40,128 nucleotides of DNA from Parahoeflea olei. GTDB lineage: Bacteria; Pseudomonadota; Alphaproteobacteria; Rhizobiales; Rhizobiaceae. How positions within the stretch are numbered: the stretch's first letter is position 1; every line of letters begins with the position of its first letter. This document shows, in pieces, positions 8,534 to 15,986 of this stretch. The stretch covers positions 1 through 40,128 of the forward strand of contig NZ_LQZT01000016.1 of the NCBI RefSeq assembly GCF_001703635.1. The letters run 5' to 3'. Under the pieces are notes generated by a model that was not told where the DNA came from, made no database searches, and saw only the letters and a program-made list of their open reading frames with translations. Made by a program: the position numbers and the translations under genes.

Positions 8534-9316
8534 ATGACCGGACCCGTCAGAACCCGCATCGAGGGCCATGTGCTCGAAGTCACGCTCGACCGGCCCAAGG
8601 CCAATGCGGTCGATCTTGCGACCAGCCGCATCCTGGGCGAGGTGTTCCGCGATTTCCGCGACAACAGCGAGTTGCGCGCGGCGATCCTGACGGCGGCGGG
8701 CGAAAAGTTCTTCTGCCCCGGCTGGGACCTGAAGGCCGCCAATGACGGCGACGCAGTCGACGGCGACTATGGCGTCGGCGGCTTCGGCGGGTTGCAGGAA
8801 CTGCCGCACATGAACAAGCCGGTGATCTGCGCCGTCAACGGCATCTGCTGCGGCGGCGGGCTTGAGATCGCGCTCTCCTGCGACATTATCCTCGCCGCGG
8901 AGCATGCCAGTTTCGCGCTGCCGGAGATCCGCTCCGGCACCGTGGCCGACGCCGCCTCGATCAAGCTGCCGAAGCGCATCCCCTATCACGTCGCCATGGA
9001 AATGCTGTTCACCGGCCGCTGGCTCGATGCGGCGGAAGCCCACCGCTGGGGCTTCGTCAACCACATCCACAAGGCGGACGAGCTGATGGACAAGGCCTGG
9101 GAGATGGCCCGCCTGCTCGCCTCCGGCCCACCACTGGTGTTTGCCGCGATCAAGGAAGTGGTGCGCGAGGCCGAGGGCGAAAAATTCCAGGACACCATGA
9201 ACAAGGTCACCCGCCGCCAGCTCAGGACCGTCGACACGCTCTATGGCTCGGAGGACAATCTCGAAGGCTTCCGCGCCTTCGCCGAAAAGCGCGACCCGGT
9301 CTGGAAGGGCAAATAA
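8534..9316 (+). CDS. caiD: Crotonobetainyl-CoA hydratase / carnitinyl-CoA dehydratase (CaiD-like)
   Basis: A 260-residue crotonase-fold enzyme, closely similar along its whole length to E. coli CaiD as I recall it. Shared features are LDRPKANAVD near the start, AGEKFFCPGWDLKAA, the oxyanion-hole stretch NGICCGGGLEIAL, and the C-terminal end FAEKRDPVWKGK. It is expected to interconvert crotonobetainyl-CoA and L-carnitinyl-CoA in the cytosol. The gap to the preceding ligase gene is 20 bp, making it the last gene of the carnitine-type operon. This gene most firmly ties the cluster to carnitine chemistry. The residue after GFGGL and the CCGGG stretch differ from CaiD, so substrate identity is not certain. 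Confidence 0.87.
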   Translation: MTGPVRTRIEGHVLEVTLDRPKANAVDLATSRILGEVFRDFRDNSELRAAILTAAGEKFFCPGWDLKAANDGDAVDGDYGVGGFGGLQELPHMNKPVICAVNGICCGGGLEIALSCDIILAAEHASFALPEIRSGTVADAASIKLPKRIPYHVAMEMLFTGRWLDAAEAHRWGFVNHIHKADELMDKAWEMARLLASGPPLVFAAIKEVVREAEGEKFQDTMNKVTRRQLRTVDTLYGSEDNLEGFRAFAEKRDPVWKGK

Positions 9317-9423
9317 GGCGGCAGCTTCGCTGCGTGTCGCCAAGTGCTTGCAACGGCGCGCGTTTCTCCAATAATGGCGCGTGACGGCGTTGAACGGGCG
9401 CCGCGATCTCGGGAGGGCGACAC

Positions 9424-10320
9424 ATGACGGAGAGATGCGCGCGCGGAGCCAAGACCTTCGGACTTCTCACCGGCCTGGCGGCGGGCCTGCTGCTTGTAGC
9501 GCCCGCCGCGGCGCAGACCGACATGCTGAACGAAGACATCGCCCTGTGCCAGTCAGCACCCGAAAACCGGATCGGCGGGGCGGCGATCGGCGAGTGCCTG
9601 GAGGCGGTAAGCGATACGCTCGACGCGCGCATCGAGGCCGAGATCGGCGAGCTGTCGGACCTCTGGTGCACCGACCGGGACCAACGCAGCATGCGCGAGA
9701 CGCAAACCGCTTGGAGTCGGATGCGCGACGAGGAATGCGGTCTTGTCGCGCGCTCGCCGGACAACACACCGTCTTACGTGAACGGCGCCGCCTGCCGCGT
9801 GCTGCTCGCCCGCCAGCGCCTGACGGCGCTGCGCTTCGTCTCGACCTATGCCAATCCGCTCTGCCCCGACTACCGGCTTGACGACGCCGCAAGCCGCCGC
9901 GGCGTGCCGGCGCCGGGCGAGACGGTCGCCATCGACGACAGCCGCTTCTCCTGGCGGCTCGCCGGCACCGCGGCGGAGCCCGTGCTCGAAGCTCTCGATT
10001 CTGAAAGGGGCACGACGCTCAGCCGTCCACTCGATTGTACCTTCTGCGACGGCGAGGACGACAATTGTTCCGCCGACGGCATCTTCGTGATGCAGGAAGA
10101 GGAAGCGTCCGACCGGCCGCTCCTCTTCGCCGTGTGCCACGCCGGCGCCCATTCCCAGCGGCTCACCCTGTTCGACCCGAAGCTCTCGGGTCTCGATCCG
10201 GTGCTCGAGGTGACGGGCGCGTATTATCTCGAATGGGAGGTCGCAAACGGCCTGCGCGTGACGCCGGACGGGGACCCGCAAAAAGCCCGCTCGTGGCCGT
10301 CCTATCTGACCGGGGAGTGA
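9424..10320 (+). CDS. Exported LprI/DUF1311-like protein
   Basis: A 298-residue predicted periplasmic protein with a clear signal peptide (hydrophobic core about 12-28, cleavage near AAAQ at residue 31). Residues about 40-140 resemble the LprI/DUF1311 domain: paired cysteines, a WSRMRDEECG stretch and an ACRVLLARQRLTALR helix. Some members of that family inhibit lysozyme. The C-terminal half (cysteine-rich CTFCDGEDDNC around 205, then beta-rich) is not recognised. It stands alone between the carnitine operon and the agmatinase gene. Function is unproven; a role in envelope protection is only a family-based guess. Confidence 0.65.
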   Translation: MTERCARGAKTFGLLTGLAAGLLLVAPAAAQTDMLNEDIALCQSAPENRIGGAAIGECLEAVSDTLDARIEAEIGELSDLWCTDRDQRSMRETQTAWSRMRDEECGLVARSPDNTPSYVNGAACRVLLARQRLTALRFVSTYANPLCPDYRLDDAASRRGVPAPGETVAIDDSRFSWRLAGTAAEPVLEALDSERGTTLSRPLDCTFCDGEDDNCSADGIFVMQEEEASDRPLLFAVCHAGAHSQRLTLFDPKLSGLDPVLEVTGAYYLEWEVANGLRVTPDGDPQKARSWPSYLTGE

Positions 10321-10426
10321 CGCGAGCCGGGGGAGTGCACCGGTCCGCGCCACCCCGCGGGAAGAGCGTTTCGGGTTGCCGCACGATCTGATTTAGTCTT
10401 TGGCGTGATCGCAAGGAGAGACCCGG

Positions 10427-11422
10427 ATGACCACCAGTTTCAACCAGCCGCTCGGCGGCAACGAGATGCCGCGTTTCGGCGGCCCCGGCACGATGATGCG
10501 GCTGCCGGCAGCCGACAGCAGCGACGGGCTCGACGCCTGCTTTGTTGGCATCCCGATGGATATCGGCGCGTCGAACCGTCCGGGCACCCGCTTCGGGCCG
10601 CGGCAGATCCGCGCCGAAAGCGCGATGATCCGCCCCTACAACATGGCGACCGGTGCAGCTCCCTTCGACTGCATGCAGGTGGCCGATATCGGCGACGTGG
10701 CGATCAACACCTTCAACCTGAAAGCCTCGGTCGACATCATCGCCGCGCGCTATGCCGAGATCTTCGCCTCGGGCTGCATCCCGCTGACGCTCGGCGGCGA
10801 CCATACGCTGACCTGGCCGATCCTGAAGGCCGCAAGCGGGCATTTCGGTCCGGTGGCGCTCGTCCATGTCGATGCCCATGCCGACATCAACGAGCACATG
10901 TTCGGCGAGGCGATCGCCCATGGCACGCCCTTCCGCCGCGCCCACGAGGCGGGCGCGCTGATCGCCGACAAGGTGTTCCAGATCGGCCTGCGCGGCACCG
11001 GCTATTCCGCCGACGATTTCAACTGGTCCCGTGCCCAGGGCTTCACCGTGGTTCCGGCCGAGCGCTGCTGGCACCGCTCGCTCGAACCGCTGATGCAAAT
11101 CGTGCGCGAGCGCATCGGCGACGCGCCGGTCTATCTCAGCTTCGACATCGACAGCCTCGATCCGGGGATCGCGCCGGGCACCGGCACCCAGGAAATGGGC
11201 GGACTCACATCTATCCAGGCGCTCGAGATCGTGCGCGGCTGCGCCGGTCTCAATCTGGTCGGCTGCGATCTGGTCGAAGTCTCCCCGCCCTATGATCCCG
11301 GCGGCACCACGGCGCTGCTCGCCTCCAACCTGCTCTATGAAATGCTCTGCGTGCTGCCGAAGTCGGAAGCCCACCGCAGGAAGAGCGGGATCGCCGATCC
11401 GCTGGGCGAGCGGATCTTCTGA
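10427..11422 (+). CDS. speB: Agmatinase-family ureohydrolase
   Basis: A 331-residue member of the arginase/agmatinase family, which hydrolyses a guanidino compound to urea and an amine with a binuclear Mn centre. All metal ligands are visible: H126 (GGDHT), D149, H151 and D153 (DAHAD), and D240 and D242 (SFDIDSLDP). The length and the NEHMFGEAIAHG loop fit agmatinase (agmatine to putrescine), but guanidinobutyrase and guanidinopropionase share these motifs. With gabT-gabD 2.5 kb away, 4-guanidinobutyrate to GABA is an attractive alternative. It starts at an ATG after GGAGA. Confidence 0.87.
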   Translation: MTTSFNQPLGGNEMPRFGGPGTMMRLPAADSSDGLDACFVGIPMDIGASNRPGTRFGPRQIRAESAMIRPYNMATGAAPFDCMQVADIGDVAINTFNLKASVDIIAARYAEIFASGCIPLTLGGDHTLTWPILKAASGHFGPVALVHVDAHADINEHMFGEAIAHGTPFRRAHEAGALIADKVFQIGLRGTGYSADDFNWSRAQGFTVVPAERCWHRSLEPLMQIVRERIGDAPVYLSFDIDSLDPGIAPGTGTQEMGGLTSIQALEIVRGCAGLNLVGCDLVEVSPPYDPGGTTALLASNLLYEMLCVLPKSEAHRRKSGIADPLGERIF

Positions 11423-11771
11423 GAGGCCTCCGCGCCGGACCTGTACGGGCCCGGCTGCGGTTTTCCGCCTGTCCGTTGCAATCGCTTGCACGCCGCGCCG
11501 GTCCGGCAAAACCGGGGGCAAACGCCGCGAATGGAACCCCGGGCGGGCCGTGGCGTTGGGGCTGGCAAGTGGCACAGCGGGTGATCGAGGCGCTTTGCGG
11601 TCCTTGGCCGTGGACCGTTGCGCTTCGGCGCGTGGCATCCGCGCCAGCGGTCAGCAGTCGGGAGGAAATCACGCCGCCCCGAGTTGATCCCCGAAACATG
11701 GCGCCTGCCAATGATCGGGCCGGCGCACCGGCCGCCTGATCGAAGCTGCAGACGTGCAAGGGAGGAAACAC
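11423..11771. other. Intergenic stretch with no gene
   Basis: These 349 bp separate the ureohydrolase and the EEP-domain gene. No supported gene is seen. A hairpin CGGTCC-N8-GGACCG lies at 11598-11617. No T-tract terminator was seen. The end holds the strong GGAGG for the next gene. Confidence 0.5.
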
Positions 11772-12854
11772 GTGATACCGGTCGTTCTCGTCATCCTGGC
11801 ATCGATCTGCCTGATCGCCACGCTGATCCCCTTCCTGCCGATCGCCCACGGCTTCGTCCGTTCGTTCGATTTCGGGCGGCTGCAGGTGATGGGGCTTGCG
11901 GCGGTGGTTATTGCCGTATCGCCGCTAGCGGGGGAGGCCACACCGGTTGTGCTTGCGGCGCTCGCCATGGCCGCCGCGGCGCTCCTGATCCAGCTTGTCT
12001 ATGTGCTCCGCTTCACACCGTTCTGGCGGCGCCAGACCGTCGATTTCGCAGGTGATCCCGGATCGGCTGACACGATTTCGGTGCTCGCCTGCAACGTCAA
12101 GCAGGGCAATCGCGACTACCGGCGCGTGATCGCGCTTCTCGAGGAACTGGAGCCCGATGTCGCGGTCTTCATGGAGACCGACGACAAATGGGGCGAGGCG
12201 CTGCGGCCGGCCCTTTCCGCCTTCCACGAGACGATCTACCAGACCCAGGACGACAGCTACGGCATGATCCTCGCGAGCCGTCGCCCGCTTGAACACAGCG
12301 AGGTGCGCTTCCTGCTCAACGAGGAAGTGCCGAGCATCTCCTGCGTGGTGGGTTTGCCGGGAGGGCGCAAGGTCCGCATCATCGCGCTCCATCCCGAGCC
12401 GCCGCTTCCCAACCGTGACACGCTCGGCCGCGATGCCGAAATCCTGCTCGTGGCGGAGGAGGCGCGTGACGAGAGCCTGCCGCTGATCGTCACCGGCGAT
12501 TTGAACGATGTCGCCTGGTCACGCACGACCCGGCGCTTTCTGAGGATTTCCGGTCTACTCGACCCCCGCCAGGGGCGCGGGCTCTACAACTCCTTCGATG
12601 CCCGCTACCGCTTCCTGCGCTGGCCGCTCGACCACATCTTCCACTCGCGCCATTTCGAACTCGTCAGGCTCGAACGCCAGCGCTTCGTGGGGTCGGACCA
12701 TTTCCCGATGTTCTATCGCCTGGCGCTCACCGAGCGCGATCGCAACGATCCGCCTGAAGACCCCAGCAGCGAGGACAAGGAAGAGGCGCAGGAGGCGATC
12801 GCGACCGAGAAGAGCCGGGACCGCCCACCGGCCGGCACCGACTGGGAGGATTGA
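11772..12854 (+). CDS. Membrane-anchored endonuclease/exonuclease/phosphatase family protein
   Basis: A 360-residue protein with two or three N-terminal membrane segments (about 3-22, 38-50, 58-80) followed by an EEP (DNase I-like) catalytic domain from about 100. Visible catalytic residues are N108 (LACNVKQGN), E135 (FMETDD), H207, D243 and N245 (GDLNDV), D287/H288 (LDHIF) and D309/H310 (GSDHFP). The active domain probably faces the periplasm. The family includes nucleases and phospholipid phosphatases, so the substrate is open. The GTG at 11772 was chosen because GGAGG lies 6 bases upstream; a GTG at 11754 is in frame but lacks such a site. The tail after 320 is acidic and charged. Confidence 0.82.
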   Translation: MIPVVLVILASICLIATLIPFLPIAHGFVRSFDFGRLQVMGLAAVVIAVSPLAGEATPVVLAALAMAAAALLIQLVYVLRFTPFWRRQTVDFAGDPGSADTISVLACNVKQGNRDYRRVIALLEELEPDVAVFMETDDKWGEALRPALSAFHETIYQTQDDSYGMILASRRPLEHSEVRFLLNEEVPSISCVVGLPGGRKVRIIALHPEPPLPNRDTLGRDAEILLVAEEARDESLPLIVTGDLNDVAWSRTTRRFLRISGLLDPRQGRGLYNSFDARYRFLRWPLDHIFHSRHFELVRLERQRFVGSDHFPMFYRLALTERDRNDPPEDPSSEDKEEAQEAIATEKSRDRPPAGTDWED

Positions 12855-12872
12855 GGTCTGGGAGGATTGAGG
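12842..12872 (+). repeat. 15-bp tandem repeat spanning the EEP gene stop
   Basis: CTGGGAGGATTGAGG occurs at 12842-12856 and again at 12858-12872 (16-bp period). The stop codon lies inside the first copy. It looks like a small slippage duplication. Confidence 0.8.
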
Positions 12873-12884
12873 CGCGGCCCGAAC

Positions 12885-12913
12885 GAAAACGGCCGGAGCT
12901 GAGCCCCGGCCGT
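12885..12913 (-). terminator. Terminator of gabT-gabD
   Basis: On the minus strand, an 8-bp stem (plus-strand arms ACGGCCGG 12889-12896 and CCGGCCGT 12906-12913) is followed by TTTT. It lies 26 bp beyond the gabD stop, so it fits gabD. It may also stop the convergent EEP gene. Confidence 0.75.
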
Positions 12914-12938
12914 ATCCTGTCTGTTGACTGCCTGCGGC

Positions 12939-14414
12939 TCAGATGCCGCCGAGGCAGACATATTTCATTTCGAGATAGTCGTCGCAGCCGTATTTCGAGC
13001 CTTCGCGGCCCTGGCCCGACTGCTTGACGCCGCCGAACGGCGCGACTTCGGTCGAAATCAGGCCGGTGTTGACGCCGACCATGCCGTATTCCAGCGCCTC
13101 GGCCACGCGCCAGACCTTGGAAAGGTCCCTGGCGTAGAAATACGAAGCCAGGCCGAAGATGGTGTCGTTGGCCTGCTCGATCACGTCCTCGACATCGTCG
13201 AACTTGAACAACGGCGCCACCGGGCCAAAGGTTTCCTCGCCGGCCACCTTCATGTCGCGCGTCACGCCGGTCAGGATCGTGGGTTCGAAGAAGGTGCCGC
13301 CCAGTTCATGGCGCTTGCCGCCGGTGATCACCTTGGCGCCCTTCGAGGTCGCGTCAGCGATATGGTCCTCGACTTTCTCGACCGCGTCCTCGCTGATCAG
13401 CGGACCGGTGGTCACGCCGTCGCCGAAGCCGTCGCCGATCTTCATCTTGCCGACGGCCGCCGCAAGCTTTTCGGCAAACGCGTCATAGACGCCCGACTGC
13501 ACATAGATGCGGTTGGCGCACACGCAGGTCTGGCCGTTGTTGCGGTATTTCGAGATCATCGCGCCCTCGACGGCCGCGTCGAGATCGGCATCGTCGAAGA
13601 CGATGAACGGCGCGTTGCCGCCAAGCTCCATCGAGGTCTTCTTGATCTGGTCGGCCGACTGGCGCATCAGGATGCGGCCGACTTCGGTCGAGCCGGTGAA
13701 GGTGATCTTGCGCACCTTGTCGTTGGAGCAGAACTCCTGGCCGATGGCCGAGCTCGACTTCGAGGTGATGACGCTGAGGATGCCCTTTGGCACGCCCGCT
13801 TCGATGGCGAGCTTGGCCATCGCCAGCGCCGACAGCGGCGTTTCGCCGGCGGGCTTGGAGATGAAGGCGCAGCCCACGGCGAGCGCCGGGCCGAGCTTGC
13901 GGGCGATCATGGCGTTGGGGAAGTTCCACGGCGTGATCGAGGCGACGACGCCGACCGGCTGCTTCAGGACGACGATGCGCTTGTCAGGCTGGTGGCCGGG
14001 AATGACGTCGCCATAGACGCGCTTGGCTTCCTCGGCGAACCACTCGATGAAGCTTGCGCCATAGAGGATCTCGCCCTTGGCCTCGGCCAGCGGCTTGCCC
14101 ATTTCGGCGGTCAGGATCGCGCCCAGGTCGTCCGCATTGGCGACCATCAGGTCATAGAGCTTGCGCAGCACCGCCGAGCGCTCCTTGCCTGTCTTCGCGG
14201 CCCAGGCCTTCTGCGCCGTGTAGGCGGCATCGATCGCGGTCTTGGTCTCGTCCACGCCGAGATCCGGCAGCGCGGTGATCACGTCGCCCGTCGAGGGGTT
14301 GAGGACGTCGAAGGTCTTGCCGCTCGGCGCGGTCTTGACCCAGTCGCCGGCCACGAGCGCGGCGCTGACCAGCAGCTCCTTGTTCTTGAGCAGGTCTTCG
14401 AGTTTCTTGGTCAT
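12939..14414 (-). CDS. gabD: NAD(P)-dependent succinate-semialdehyde dehydrogenase
   Basis: Oxidises succinate semialdehyde to succinate, the second step of GABA breakdown. The 491-residue length is that of GabD. Aldehyde dehydrogenase residues are present: N164 (TPWNFP), E263 in MELGG, and the nucleophile C297 in NNGQTCVC. The GQTCVCANR context is typical of succinate-semialdehyde dehydrogenases. The ATG overlaps the gabT stop by one base (TAATG), so translation is coupled. A terminator follows. Glutarate-semialdehyde dehydrogenases are close relatives, but pairing with gabT favours GABA. Confidence 0.93.
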   Translation of the reverse strand: MTKKLEDLLKNKELLVSAALVAGDWVKTAPSGKTFDVLNPSTGDVITALPDLGVDETKTAIDAAYTAQKAWAAKTGKERSAVLRKLYDLMVANADDLGAILTAEMGKPLAEAKGEILYGASFIEWFAEEAKRVYGDVIPGHQPDKRIVVLKQPVGVVASITPWNFPNAMIARKLGPALAVGCAFISKPAGETPLSALAMAKLAIEAGVPKGILSVITSKSSSAIGQEFCSNDKVRKITFTGSTEVGRILMRQSADQIKKTSMELGGNAPFIVFDDADLDAAVEGAMISKYRNNGQTCVCANRIYVQSGVYDAFAEKLAAAVGKMKIGDGFGDGVTTGPLISEDAVEKVEDHIADATSKGAKVITGGKRHELGGTFFEPTILTGVTRDMKVAGEETFGPVAPLFKFDDVEDVIEQANDTIFGLASYFYARDLSKVWRVAEALEYGMVGVNTGLISTEVAPFGGVKQSGQGREGSKYGCDDYLEMKYVCLGGI

Positions 14415-15709
14415 TATGCTTTGGCTCCCAATTCCGAATGAACTTCGCGGATGGACGCTTCGAGAAGGTCCAGCGCTTCCTGGAACACCTCATCCTGGAT
14501 GGTGAGCGGCGACAGGAAGCGAATGACATTGGCGTACACGCCGCATGTGAGGAGAATGAGGCCCTTGTCCAGCGCGCGCGCCTTGACCGCATTGGTGAAG
14601 TCCGGGCTCGGCTTGCCGGTCTTGGCATCGTTGAACTCGATCGCGTTCATGAAACCGGGGCCGCGGATATCGGCGATCTCGGGCACGTCCTCGCGGATCG
14701 CCTGCAGGCGCTGCTTGAGGCGGCTGCCAAGCTGCTGGGCGCGCTCGCACAGGCCTTCTTCCTCGATCACGTCGAGCACCGCGTGGGCCGCGGCAATGCC
14801 GATCGGGTTGCCGCCATAGGTGCCGCCGAGACCGCCGGGATTGGCGGCGTCCATCACGGTTGCGCGACCGGTGACGGCCGCGAGCGGGAAGCCGCCGGCG
14901 AGCCCCTTGGCCATGGTGGTGAGGTCCGGCGCCACCCCGTGAAGCTCCATGGCGAACATCTTGCCGGTACGGGCAAAGCCGGTCTGGATCTCGTCGGCGA
15001 TCAGCAGGATGCCGTGGGTGTCGCAGATCTCGCGCAGCTTCCTGAAGAAGCCGGCCGGCACTTCATAGAAGCCGCCTTCGCCCTGCACCGGCTCGAGAAT
15101 GATCGCCGCCACGCGGGCGGGATCGACATCGGCCTTGAACAGGGTTTCGAGGGCTGCCAGCGACTGCTCGACCGAGCCGCCGTGAAGCTCGGCCGGGAAG
15201 GGGACATGGTAGACGTCGCCCGGCATAGCACCGAAGCCCGCCTTGTAGGGAAACACCTTGCCGGTCAATGCCATGCCCATGAAGGTGCGGCCGTGAAAGG
15301 CGCCCGAGAACGACACGACGGCGGTGCGGCCGGTGGCGGCGCGGGCGATCTTGATGGCGTTTTCCACGGCTTCCGCGCCGGTGGTCACGAACACGGTCTT
15401 CTTGTCGAAATCGCCCGGCACCAGTGCGTTCAAGCGCTCGGCGAGATGCACATAATTTTCGTAGGGCACGACCTGATGGCAGGTGTGGGTAAAGCGGTCG
15501 AGCTGCGCCTTGACCGCGTCGATCACCTTCGGGTGGCGGTGGCCGGTGTTGACCACGGCGATGCCGGCGGCAAAATCGATGTAGCGGTTGCCTTCCACGT
15601 CCCAGAGTTCGGCGTTTTCGGCACGGTCGGCATAAACCTGCGTCATCATGCCGACGCCGCGCGCGATGGCTCCGGTCTTGCGGGTCTGTATTTCGGCGTT
15701 CTTGCTCAT
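14414..15709 (-). CDS. gabT: 4-aminobutyrate--2-oxoglutarate transaminase
   Basis: A PLP class III aminotransferase that moves the amino group of GABA to 2-oxoglutarate, giving succinate semialdehyde. From the ATG at 15709 it has 431 residues. PLP residues are visible: GAEAVENAIK around 111-120, D239 and E240 in LIADEIQTGF, and the Schiff-base lysine K268 in TMAKGLAGGFP. The frame is open to 15751, but the MSKNAE start matches the family. First gene of the gabT-gabD pair; no GabR-type regulator is adjacent. The 277 bp upstream (15710-15986) must carry its promoter. Confidence 0.92.
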   Translation of the reverse strand: MSKNAEIQTRKTGAIARGVGMMTQVYADRAENAELWDVEGNRYIDFAAGIAVVNTGHRHPKVIDAVKAQLDRFTHTCHQVVPYENYVHLAERLNALVPGDFDKKTVFVTTGAEAVENAIKIARAATGRTAVVSFSGAFHGRTFMGMALTGKVFPYKAGFGAMPGDVYHVPFPAELHGGSVEQSLAALETLFKADVDPARVAAIILEPVQGEGGFYEVPAGFFRKLREICDTHGILLIADEIQTGFARTGKMFAMELHGVAPDLTTMAKGLAGGFPLAAVTGRATVMDAANPGGLGGTYGGNPIGIAAAHAVLDVIEEEGLCERAQQLGSRLKQRLQAIREDVPEIADIRGPGFMNAIEFNDAKTGKPSPDFTNAVKARALDKGLILLTCGVYANVIRFLSPLTIQDEVFQEALDLLEASIREVHSELGAKA

Positions 15710-15986
15710 GGTCTCGCTGCTCTCTTCGAATTTGACGTGCCGGCGCGGCAAAAAGGCCTTGCTGCGCTCTCCGGCAAATCCGGATCAAACGCCAAGGCCC
15801 GCCTGTGGGGAAGGATGTTCCGGTGTTGGTATATCGGGAAAACCGCCGCGCGCAAAGCCACCGTGGCGCGCAGTCGCAATCGCTTATGCAGCCTCGGCGG
15901 TTGTTGCCGGAGCGCGGGCCACAATCCGCCTTGACCCACCCCGCGCAAGCGCCGCTTCTGGCAACGCCACCAGCGCCGGATCGGCC

